From positions 62,001 to 126,000 of the forward strand of contig NZ_MUHH01000025.1 in NCBI RefSeq assembly GCF_002217475.1: DNA of 64,000 bases, written 5' to 3'. Both the position numbers and the translations under genes were made by a program. The notes below the pieces were generated by a model. The model ran no database searches. It saw nothing but the letters and a program-made list of their open reading frames with translations, and was not told where the DNA came from. Every line of letters starts with the position of its first letter. Position 1 is the stretch's first letter. The DNA is from Flavobacterium tructae (GTDB lineage: Bacteria; Bacteroidota; Bacteroidia; Flavobacteriales; Flavobacteriaceae). Positions 28,759-36,442 of the stretch are shown here, one piece after another.

Positions 28759-28842
28759 ACCGCAAAGTTCGCAAGGATTTTACGCGAAGATCGCTATAAC
28801 AACTTCGCGAACTTTGCGAAATAACTTCGCGTGCTTTGCGGT
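28759..28842. repeat. Long imperfect inverted repeat between hmgA and hppD
   Basis: ACCGCAAAGTTCGCAAGG...TTACGCGAAG pairs with CTTCGCGAA...CTTCGCGTGCTTTGCGGT in a multi-branched hairpin with bulges. It lies between two co-directional pathway genes and lacks a terminator T-run. It resembles the word-like hairpins at 43088 and 42419. Confidence 0.7.
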
Positions 28843-28914
28843 AAAAAACAAATCTTAAAAACAACACTACGGTTCAATCAATTAAACGATTAACCGATCA
28901 AACAAATAAACATT

Positions 28915-30075
28915 ATGTCAAAAGAAGTAAAATCAGTAGAATACGGATTAGAAAAAATCTTTGAAGGAGCACAGGATTTCCTTCCGTTATTAGGAACCGA
29001 TTATGTAGAATTCTACGTCGGGAATGCAAAACAATCGGCACATTATTATAAGACAGCTTTCGGATATCAGTCATTAGCATACGCCGGACTGGAAACCGGA
29101 GTAAAGGACAAAGCTTCTTATGTTTTAAAACAGGACAAAATCAGAATTGTTCTGACAACACCTTTAACTCAGGATTCACCTATTCACGAACACCTTAAAA
29201 AACACGGTGATGGTGTAAAAGTAGCCGCTCTTTGGGTTGAAGATGCCAGAAGTGCCTACGAAGAAACAATGAAACGTGGTGCTCGTTCTTTTATGGAACC
29301 AACGGTTGAATCGGACGAATTTGGAGAAGTAATCCGTTCCGGAATCTACACTTACGGAGAAACGGTTCACATTTTCGTGGAAAGAAAAAACTACAACGGT
29401 ATTTTCCTTCCGGGGTATCAGGAATGGAAGTCGGATTACAATCCGGAGCCAACCGGTTTAAAATACATCGACCACATGGTTGGAAATGTAGGCTGGAATG
29501 AAATGAATACCTGGGTAAAATTCTATGAAGATGTTATGGGATTTGTAAATTTCTTATCCTTTGATGACAAACAAATTACCACAGAATATTCAGCATTGAT
29601 GAGTAAAGTAATGTCTAACGGAAACGGAAGAATCAAATTTCCTATTAACGAACCGGCAGAAGGGAAGAAAAAATCTCAAATCGAAGAATATTTAGATTTT
29701 TATGGTGGTCCCGGAATCCAGCACATTGCTATTGCTACAGATGACATCATCAAAACAGTATCACAATTGAGAGCACGAGGTGTTGAATTTTTATCTGCTC
29801 CTCCTCACACTTACTATCAGGCAATTCCTGAAAGATTAGGCGTGCATATGGATATGATGAAAGAAGACATTAACGAAATTGAAAAGCTGGCCATCATGGT
29901 CGATGCTGACGAGGACGGTTACTTGTTACAAATATTTACGAAGCCAGTTCAGGACCGACCAACACTATTCTTTGAAATTATACAAAGAATGGGTGCAAAA
30001 GGATTCGGTGCAGGAAACTTTAAAGCCCTTTTCGAGTCAATCGAGAGAGAGCAGGAATTGAGAGGAACGCTGTAA
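28915..30075 (+). CDS. hppD: 4-hydroxyphenylpyruvate dioxygenase
   Basis: The enzyme converts 4-hydroxyphenylpyruvate to homogentisate with Fe(II) and O2. The 386-residue protein has two vicinal-oxygen-chelate modules. The iron ligands are H187 (YIDHMVGNVG), H270 (GIQHIAIATDD) and E354 (LFFEIIQRMG), all intact. The C-terminal gating helix 'GFGAGNFKALFESIEREQ' is present. With hmgA it gives the first two committed steps of tyrosine catabolism. The candidate small RNA follows downstream. Confidence 0.97.
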   Translation: MSKEVKSVEYGLEKIFEGAQDFLPLLGTDYVEFYVGNAKQSAHYYKTAFGYQSLAYAGLETGVKDKASYVLKQDKIRIVLTTPLTQDSPIHEHLKKHGDGVKVAALWVEDARSAYEETMKRGARSFMEPTVESDEFGEVIRSGIYTYGETVHIFVERKNYNGIFLPGYQEWKSDYNPEPTGLKYIDHMVGNVGWNEMNTWVKFYEDVMGFVNFLSFDDKQITTEYSALMSKVMSNGNGRIKFPINEPAEGKKKSQIEEYLDFYGGPGIQHIAIATDDIIKTVSQLRARGVEFLSAPPHTYYQAIPERLGVHMDMMKEDINEIEKLAIMVDADEDGYLLQIFTKPVQDRPTLFFEIIQRMGAKGFGAGNFKALFESIEREQELRGTL

Positions 30076-30184
30076 AAATGCATTTTTTTTACATTATGCA
30101 AAAAAATTCTCTGTAAAATGATGGTTTTTATGCAAATGTTATGTTAAACTCACTTTTTAACATTTATTTTTTGAACTTTGTATC

Positions 30185-30308
30185 TATCTTTGCACTCGCA
30201 AATCAGGAAGGGGTGGTTTCCTTCCGAATTGATATAAATTTCATAATTTATAGTTTTTTGGTTAGTTAATAGCATAAAAACTCCGTCATTCCTTGACGGA
30301 GTTTTTTT
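30185..30308 (+). ncRNA. Candidate small RNA with its own promoter and terminator
   Basis: TATCTTTG at 30185-30192 matches the Bacteroidota -7 element. About 5-10 bases later the sequence contains a GGAAGG...CCTTCC hairpin (about 30207-30226). An AU-rich linker follows, then a strong terminator at 30281-30308. No open frame of any size fits inside. The predicted transcript is about 110 nt. An alternative is a leader or attenuator for the DUF3108 gene starting at 30376. No known RNA family is recognised. Confidence 0.4.
30281..30308 (+). terminator. Intrinsic terminator of the candidate small RNA
   Basis: CTCCGTCA and TGACGGAG form an 8-bp GC-rich stem with a 5-base loop, followed by T7. It lies upstream of the DUF3108 gene rather than behind a coding gene, which is what points to a short transcript here. 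Confidence 0.85.
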
Positions 30309-30375
30309 GTTTTGATACATTTGGAATAAAATTTGCATTTATATATCTTTAATAGTGAAATGTAAAAAATGTACT

Positions 30376-31146
30376 ATGAAAAAAATAGTCCTGCTCATAT
30401 TAGTTCTTACGACCCTAGGTTTCGACACTCAAAAAGAAGATGCTTTTGACACCGGAGAATACTTCAAATTCAGAATTCATTACGGAATCATAAACGCCGG
30501 CTACGCCACTCTCGAAATTAAAGACGCGACGATCAACAATAAAAAAGTTTTTCATGCCGTAGGTAAAGGATACACAACCGGAATGTCAAAATTCTTCTTT
30601 AAGGTGGAAGACCTTTATGAAAGTTATTTCGACAAACAAAACGGAGACCCTTATCGTTACGTTAGAAAAATAAACGAAGGAGGCTACACCAAAAATCAGG
30701 AAGGCTTTTTTGATCAGTCTGAGAAAAAAGTTTTAGTAAAAGATTACAAGCGCAAAACCGAAAAAACAATTGTAATTACCGACAATGTTCAGGATATTAT
30801 CTCTTCTTTTTATTATTTGAGAAACCATCCAAACATAGACAAACTCAAATCAGGCGAGGCCATCACCATTGATATGTTTTTTGATGATGAAATCACAAAA
30901 TTTAAGTTAAAATATGTAGGCCGACAGGATATTACAACTAAATTTGGTACCGTTTCTTCAATGGTTTTTAAACCACTGGTACAAACCGGGAGAGTTTTCA
31001 AAGAAAAAGAAAGCGTAACCCTTTGGATTACAGACGACGAGAACAAAGTTCCGATACGCATAAAAGCAGATTTGGCTGTTGGATCACTTAAAGCCGACCT
31101 TGACGAATATAAAGGATTAAAAAATCCATTTAAAGCAAAAAAATAA
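30376..31146 (+). CDS. DUF3108 domain-containing exported protein
   Basis: The start is the ATG giving MKKIVLLILVLTTLGFDTQ; an in-frame ATG 21 bp upstream lacks a signal-peptide advantage. The protein of about 256 residues matches DUF3108: 'GEYFKFRIHYGIINAGYATLEI', 'DLYESYFDKQNGDPYRYVRKINEGGY' and 'VTLWITDDENKVPIRIKADLAVGSLKADLDEYKGLKNPF'. The function of the family is unknown; it is probably periplasmic. Its TAA overlaps the ATG of the downstream dioxygenase-family gene by one base, so translation is coupled. Confidence 0.85.
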   Translation: MKKIVLLILVLTTLGFDTQKEDAFDTGEYFKFRIHYGIINAGYATLEIKDATINNKKVFHAVGKGYTTGMSKFFFKVEDLYESYFDKQNGDPYRYVRKINEGGYTKNQEGFFDQSEKKVLVKDYKRKTEKTIVITDNVQDIISSFYYLRNHPNIDKLKSGEAITIDMFFDDEITKFKLKYVGRQDITTKFGTVSSMVFKPLVQTGRVFKEKESVTLWITDDENKVPIRIKADLAVGSLKADLDEYKGLKNPFKAKK

Positions 31147-32087
31147 TGAACCCTACTGATCATTCAGAATCAATTTTAAAAGAAATTGACCTTAAATTCC
31201 AAGCTATAAATCAAAAAACCGATGTACAATTAGAAGGATTGCTTTGGTCAAAACCTATCACCTACTGGGACTACATACAAACGGATGCCCTGTTAAGTTT
31301 GCAAACCCAACGCACTACGCTTCCTGACGAGATGGTTTTCATCATGTACCATCAGGTAAACGAATTGATCTTTAAAATGATATTGTGGGAAATTGACCAA
31401 ATTGCCAACACGCAAGATATTCAGGTTGTCTTTTTCAGTGAAAGATTATCAAGAATAACGAGATACTTTGACATGCTGACGAATTCGTTTAGCATCATGG
31501 AAAACGGAATGGAAGTAGATCAATACATGAAATTCCGAAATACATTGACTCCCGCAAGCGGCTTTCAAAGTGCACAATACCGATTAATCGAATTTGCATC
31601 GACAGATGTGATCAATTTAACCGATCGCCGATACAAATCAAACTTTGACGAAAATACTCCGCTAGAAACCAGTTTCGAACATTTATATTGGCAGGCTGCC
31701 GGAAAAGATTATCAAACCGGAGAAAAATCATATTTACTTCAGGAATTTGAAAACAAGTATAAGGATCAGTTCCTAAAACAAATGTCAACTTTTAAATCAA
31801 AAAATATCTGGCAGAAATTTACTCAGTTACCTTTAGAGGACCAACAAAATCAGGAGTTAATTGATGCGATGCGTCATTACGACAAAACGGTAAACATCAC
31901 CTGGGTAATGCAGCATTTAAATACTGCAAGAAAATACATACTGGAAAGCGGAAAAGGAAACGGAGAAGCCACCGGAGGAAGTGATTGGCAAAAATATATG
32001 CACCCAAAATACCAAAGACGCATCTTTTTTCCTAAATTGTGGACCGAAGAAGAATTGTCCAATTGGGGAAATGAAACAGCTAATTAA
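31146..32087 (+). CDS. Tryptophan 2,3-dioxygenase family haem protein
   Basis: The 313-residue protein matches the tryptophan 2,3-dioxygenase fold. The N-terminal 'ITYWDYIQTDALLSLQTQRT' is followed by 'PDEMVFIMYHQVNELIFKMILWEID' (distal pocket helix) and 'LTPASGFQSAQYRLIEF' (substrate carboxylate region). The family opens the indole ring of tryptophan to N-formylkynurenine. The downstream kynurenine genes are absent here, so the substrate should be read as probable. It is translationally coupled to the DUF3108 gene and overlaps the M23 peptidase by 17 bases. Confidence 0.87.
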   Translation: MNPTDHSESILKEIDLKFQAINQKTDVQLEGLLWSKPITYWDYIQTDALLSLQTQRTTLPDEMVFIMYHQVNELIFKMILWEIDQIANTQDIQVVFFSERLSRITRYFDMLTNSFSIMENGMEVDQYMKFRNTLTPASGFQSAQYRLIEFASTDVINLTDRRYKSNFDENTPLETSFEHLYWQAAGKDYQTGEKSYLLQEFENKYKDQFLKQMSTFKSKNIWQKFTQLPLEDQQNQELIDAMRHYDKTVNITWVMQHLNTARKYILESGKGNGEATGGSDWQKYMHPKYQRRIFFPKLWTEEELSNWGNETAN

Positions 32088-33330
32088 TTTCCTAAAAAAA
32101 TTTAAAAGTTTGAAAAAAGCATTCGTAATTATAATCGTTTTATTCTCAATATTTTCATGCAATAAAACTGCCGAAAAAGTTGAAACTAAAATCACTAAGC
32201 CAAAAACTAAAAAAGTAGAATTTGGTTTTAATTACGCCGATTTCAATGTTATTCACGATACTATTAAGAAAGGAGATTCATTTGGATCTATTCTTCAAAG
32301 TCAGAATATTGGAGACAAAAAAGTCTATGATGTTGTAGAACAAATAAAGGATTCTTTTAATGTAAGAACCATTCGTTACAACAAACCTTATACTATACTT
32401 CGTTCAAAAAACAAAACAAACAAGTTACAGGTTTTTATTTATCAGCCGGATCCACTGACTTATTATGTTATAGATTTAAGAGACAGCATTGCAAAGGCCA
32501 GCAAAAAAATAAAACCGGTCACTTTAAAACGTAAAATCATCGGAGGAGTTTTAAAAAGTTCTCTTTCCGAAACTTTAGGTAATGAAAGCGTAGAAGCCGC
32601 TCTTGCCAGCAGAATTACCAAAGTTTTTTCATGGTCGATTGACTTCTTTAAACTAAAAAAAGGAGATCGTTATGGATTAATTTTCACAGAACGTTTTATT
32701 AACGGCAAAACTTACGACGGAGTTGAAGATCTTGAAGCCGCCTTCTTTGAATATAAAGGCAAAATTATTTATGCTTTCCCATTTGAAAAAGACACTACTT
32801 CAGGAAAAATAGAATATTATGACGATCAGGGAAAAACGCTGAAAAACTTTTTCTTAAAAACTCCGATTAAATTCAGCCGTATCACTTCGCGATTTACCGC
32901 AAATCGCTTTCATCCGGTACAACACACCTGGAAAGCCCACAAAGGAACGGATTATGCCGCTCCAACCGGAACACCAATTTCGTCAACTGCCTCGGGAATT
33001 GTAGAAGCAACAGGATACACGGCAGGAAACGGAAACTTTGTAAAAGTAAAACACAACGGAACCTACTCTACTCAATATTTACACATGTCCCGAATTTTAG
33101 TTCGACGTGGTCAGCGCGTGACACAAGGACAAACCATTGGGTTAGTGGGCAGCACCGGTCTTGCAACAGGACCTCATGTTTGTTACCGCTTCTGGAAAAA
33201 TGGCGTACAGGTAGATGCTTTGAGACTTAATTTACCAACAGGAGAATCTTTAACCGGAAATTACAAGACCCGTTTCTTCCAGCAAATAGAACCTTTGAAA
33301 AGAGAACTGGACAGCATTGGGAATCTATAA
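32071..33330 (+). CDS. M23 family metallopeptidase lipoprotein
   Basis: The start giving MKQLINFLKKF overlaps the previous gene by 17 bases and yields a lipobox ending IFSC at residue 30, so the protein is envelope-anchored. An OapA/LysM-like N-terminal region precedes the LytM domain (about 270-380). Zinc ligands H290 and D294 are in HKGTDYAAPTGTP. The usual HxH motif reads GPHVCYRF, so catalytic H369 is kept but the third zinc-ligand histidine is C371. I recall the same variant in other Flavobacteriia, so it is probably functional. It is expected to cleave peptidoglycan cross-links. Confidence 0.88.
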   Translation: MKQLINFLKKFKSLKKAFVIIIVLFSIFSCNKTAEKVETKITKPKTKKVEFGFNYADFNVIHDTIKKGDSFGSILQSQNIGDKKVYDVVEQIKDSFNVRTIRYNKPYTILRSKNKTNKLQVFIYQPDPLTYYVIDLRDSIAKASKKIKPVTLKRKIIGGVLKSSLSETLGNESVEAALASRITKVFSWSIDFFKLKKGDRYGLIFTERFINGKTYDGVEDLEAAFFEYKGKIIYAFPFEKDTTSGKIEYYDDQGKTLKNFFLKTPIKFSRITSRFTANRFHPVQHTWKAHKGTDYAAPTGTPISSTASGIVEATGYTAGNGNFVKVKHNGTYSTQYLHMSRILVRRGQRVTQGQTIGLVGSTGLATGPHVCYRFWKNGVQVDALRLNLPTGESLTGNYKTRFFQQIEPLKRELDSIGNL

Positions 33331-33363
33331 AAATCTGTTTTTATCCTTAATATAGAAACAACC

Positions 33364-33984
33364 ATGAAAAACAAACGCATTAAAGACCTTCTTGATGAAA
33401 CTTTTTCAGATTTAAAATTATTCTACAGAGACACCACCTTAGATGACAGTTTACTTACTGCTTATCAAATGGGACAAATATTAAAAGAAAAAGATTTCAC
33501 AGACATGTCCTTTATTGGTGGCGGTCTTTCCGGAAACTGTAGATTTTTAATTGCAAGTGCCGGAGCAAGAGATTTATCCAAATTCAATCCGGATTCGGCA
33601 AAAAACGGACATGCTCTTCTGGACGACAATTCCTTCTTTAAAGTATTGGACATTTGTAAAATCGACAACAAAACCCAGATTTTCCTCCTCAACATTCCCG
33701 GAAACTCACTTCCGCTTTTTAAAAATTCGACTTCAAATCTCGAAGAAGAAATTATAGAAAAAGCAAGACAAAAATTCACCGCTAAAATCAACGCTCCCCT
33801 AATTCCGGAATTACAAACCGAACTCTGGAGAGAAAAAACAAAAGCTCCTATTGGCATCAGTCTTTCCGGTGAATTACACTTTGACGATTCAACTATCAAA
33901 AAAGAGGAAGTTCAAAGAATAGAAATCAATAAAATCAAAAAGCGAATCGAAATCAATAAAAAGCCCTGGTGGAAAATTTGGTAA
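33364..33984 (+). CDS. Hypothetical protein, no recognised domain
   Basis: The 206-residue protein has no signal peptide or membrane segment and is probably cytoplasmic. Its features are an N-terminal helical part, a central 'DMSFIGGGLSGNCRFLIASAGARDLSKF' segment and a basic, Lys-rich helical C-terminus ending in KKPWWKIW. I do not recognise the family. It follows the M23 peptidase by 33 bp and may be co-transcribed with it. The 144-codon frame on the opposite strand is judged spurious. Confidence 0.75.
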   Translation: MKNKRIKDLLDETFSDLKLFYRDTTLDDSLLTAYQMGQILKEKDFTDMSFIGGGLSGNCRFLIASAGARDLSKFNPDSAKNGHALLDDNSFFKVLDICKIDNKTQIFLLNIPGNSLPLFKNSTSNLEEEIIEKARQKFTAKINAPLIPELQTELWREKTKAPIGISLSGELHFDDSTIKKEEVQRIEINKIKKRIEINKKPWWKIW

Positions 33985-34029
33985 AACTTCCACTTAAAAA
34001 CAAGTATCTATCAAATCCTACATCGACGT

Positions 34030-34365
34030 ATGAAACGATTCTTATTACTGCTTTCTTGTACAATAGCTGCGGGATGTTCGAATCCACATACTTTTCTTTT
34101 AAACGATAAGAAACAAAACCAATATTTTGTATCGGAATCTATCCAACAGGCATTCGAAAAAGACATCATTAAAAAATCACCTTTAATTGTGATAAACGGA
34201 GTTCCGTTTCGATACGATAAAAATCAAGACACTATAATTTTGCCCCTTGAAAAAACTGACATTATTAGTGTAGACTTTTTAAATGAAAACAGCAGCCGTA
34301 TCATTTACAACGAAAAAGAAAACGATGGTGCTATCATAATTACAGCAAGAATTCGGAACAAATAA
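34030..34365 (+). CDS. Small lipoprotein resembling a TonB-receptor plug fragment
   Basis: The 111-residue protein has a lipobox TIAAGC (Cys16). The mature part reads 'SPLIVINGVPFRYDKNQDTIILPLEKTDIISVDFLNENSSRIIYNEKENDGAIIITARIRNK'. This order (PLIVINGVP, then D-I-x-S-V, then a y-x-x-n-DGAIIIT strand) resembles the plug domain end of SusC-type TonB-dependent receptors, without any barrel. It may be a free-standing plug-like domain protein. The function is unknown and the resemblance is inferred by eye. Confidence 0.65.
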   Translation: MKRFLLLLSCTIAAGCSNPHTFLLNDKKQNQYFVSESIQQAFEKDIIKKSPLIVINGVPFRYDKNQDTIILPLEKTDIISVDFLNENSSRIIYNEKENDGAIIITARIRNK

Positions 34366-34477
34366 ACAGATATATCGTTTTCGTAACTATTTGTTATATA
34401 ATTGTGAAGCTTAAAGCTATTAGAACTAATTTCAGTATTTTTGTTTTTTTATAACCACATTCTCAATTAAACAAAAA

Positions 34478-36121
34478 ATGGCTTTAAACACTACAAACCC
34501 AACCGGGACTGAAGCGTGGAAAAATCTGCAAAACCACTATAATGCGACTCATAAAACTACTATACAAGAGCTTTTTCAACAGGACAATGCCCGTGTTGAA
34601 AAATTCAATTTACAATGGAATGACTTTTTAATTGACTATTCTAAAAACAACATTAGTCAGGAAACCGTTTCTCTTTTACTGGAATTAGCCAATTCAATTG
34701 GATTAAAAGAAGCCATCTCTCAATATTTTGAAGGAGCAATCATTAACCAGACTGAAAACAGAGCGGTTTTGCATACTGCATTGCGCGCACCGGAATCTGC
34801 AGTTATTAAAGTAGAAGGCGAAAATGTAATTCCGGAAGTTTATGAGGTAAAAAACAAAATCAAACAATTTAGTCACGAAGTAATTTCGGGAGAAAGAAAA
34901 GGTTTCACCGGAAAAGCTTTTACTGACGTAGTAAATATAGGTATTGGAGGTTCTGATCTTGGACCGGTTATGGCGGTTGAAGCTTTACAGTATTACAAAA
35001 ATCACTTAAACTTACACTTTGTTTCTAATGTAGACGGAGACCATGTAAACGAAGTGATTAAAAAATTGAACCCGGAAACCACTTTATTCCTTATTGTATC
35101 CAAAACTTTTACTACTCAGGAAACCTTATCTAATTCTGAAACTATAAAAGAATGGTTTTTGAAATCGGCTTCCCAGGAAGATATTGCCAAACATTTTGTC
35201 GCGGTTTCAACCAATATTCAAAAAGTGACTGAATTTGGAATTAATCCTGACAATGTTTTCCCAATGTGGGATTGGGTTGGAGGAAGATTTTCACTTTGGA
35301 GCGCTGTTGGCTTAAGCATTTCGTTAGCGATTGGTTTTGACAATTACAACGAACTGTTAAAAGGAGCTAATGAAATGGACGAACACTTCAAGACAACAGC
35401 ATTCGACAAAAACATTCCTGTAATTCTGGCATTGTTAAGTATTTGGTATAATAATTTCTTTGGCGCTGAAAGCGAAGCATTAATTCCATACACTCAATAT
35501 CTTCAGAAATTAGCTCCCTACCTGCAACAGGCTACTATGGAAAGCAACGGAAAAAGTGTTGGTCGTGACGGAAAACCGGTTAACTACCAAACCGGAACAA
35601 TCATCTGGGGAGAACCGGGAACCAATTCTCAACATGCCTTTTTCCAATTGATTCACCAGGGAACAAAATTGATCCCGACAGATTTTATTGGATTCGTTCA
35701 ACCTCTATACGGTAATGAAGATCATCACGACAAACTAATGTCCAACTTTTTTGCTCAGACTGAAGCCTTAATGAACGGAAAAACCGCTGCACAGGTTCAG
35801 ACTGAATTTGACAAACAAGGATTATCGACAGAGAAAGCATCCTACTTATTGCCTTTTAAAGTTTTCACCGGAAACAAACCAACAAACACGATCTTAATTC
35901 AAAAACTAACTCCAAAAAGCCTGGGGTCACTGATTGCATTGTACGAACACAAAATTTTTGTTCAGGGTATTATCTGGAATATTTTCAGTTATGATCAATG
36001 GGGAGTAGAACTAGGAAAGCAATTAGCGAATTCTATTTTGGATGAAATTAACACCAAAACGGTAAAAAATCATGATAGCTCGACTTCTTTCTTATTAAAT
36101 CACTTTTTGAAAAATAAGTAA
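34478..36121 (+). CDS. pgi: Glucose-6-phosphate isomerase
   Basis: PGI interconverts glucose-6-phosphate and fructose-6-phosphate. The 547-residue length is normal for the long bacterial type. Signatures are '[20 protein letters not shown]' near 151-170, '[17 protein letters not shown]', '[16 protein letters not shown]' and the active-site stretch '[14 protein letters not shown]...[21 protein letters not shown]' with catalytic Glu and His. It starts an independent unit and has an intrinsic terminator downstream. Confidence 0.98.
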   Translation: MALNTTNPTGTEAWKNLQNHYNATHKTTIQELFQQDNARVEKFNLQWNDFLIDYSKNNISQETVSLLLELANSIGLKEAISQYFEGAIINQTENRAVLHTALRAPESAVIKVEGENVIPEVYEVKNKIKQFSHEVISGERKGFTGKAFTDVVNIGIGGSDLGPVMAVEALQYYKNHLNLHFVSNVDGDHVNEVIKKLNPETTLFLIVSKTFTTQETLSNSETIKEWFLKSASQEDIAKHFVAVSTNIQKVTEFGINPDNVFPMWDWVGGRFSLWSAVGLSISLAIGFDNYNELLKGANEMDEHFKTTAFDKNIPVILALLSIWYNNFFGAESEALIPYTQYLQKLAPYLQQATMESNGKSVGRDGKPVNYQTGTIIWGEPGTNSQHAFFQLIHQGTKLIPTDFIGFVQPLYGNEDHHDKLMSNFFAQTEALMNGKTAAQVQTEFDKQGLSTEKASYLLPFKVFTGNKPTNTILIQKLTPKSLGSLIALYEHKIFVQGIIWNIFSYDQWGVELGKQLANSILDEINTKTVKNHDSSTSFLLNHFLKNK

Positions 36122-36442
36122 AACTCGAAAAAGATCCATACACAACATACTGAAACGCCTTGATTTAATGAAAATTAAGGCGTTTTTTCGTACACAAGCA
36201 TCACATAAGCAGCTTAAAAAGCGATCTCCTGCAAGTTTAGCGCTACAAGACAATTAAAATAATTACGATTTTAACAAAATTCACACCAAAAAATTCAAAA
36301 AAACCTCATTTTATCTAACAAAAAAAAGAAAAATCATTTTAATGCGCAACACATTATACAAATCTTTCTTTTCTTAACAGTTTGATAACATTATCTGATT
36401 TTATTGTTATAATTTTGCCAAAAACAATAAACTAATTAACAA
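36122..36442. other. Gap between pgi and the TonB-dependent receptor
   Basis: After the pgi terminator the gap is AT-rich with no open frame. TAATTTTG at 36410-36417 is a plausible -7 element for the receptor gene, 25 bases downstream of a TTTG at 36381, which is longer than the usual 19-21 spacing. No fur-box-like palindrome was seen. Confidence 0.4.
36154..36188 (+). terminator. Intrinsic terminator downstream of pgi
   Basis: AACGCCTT and AAGGCGTT form an 8-bp stem extended by AT pairs around an AT loop, followed by T6. Confidence 0.85.

Noticed and set aside
33465..33899. 144-codon open frame on the minus strand
   Set aside because: It lies wholly antisense to the 206-residue plus-strand gene, has no signal or domain, and its composition reads as the complement of coding sequence.
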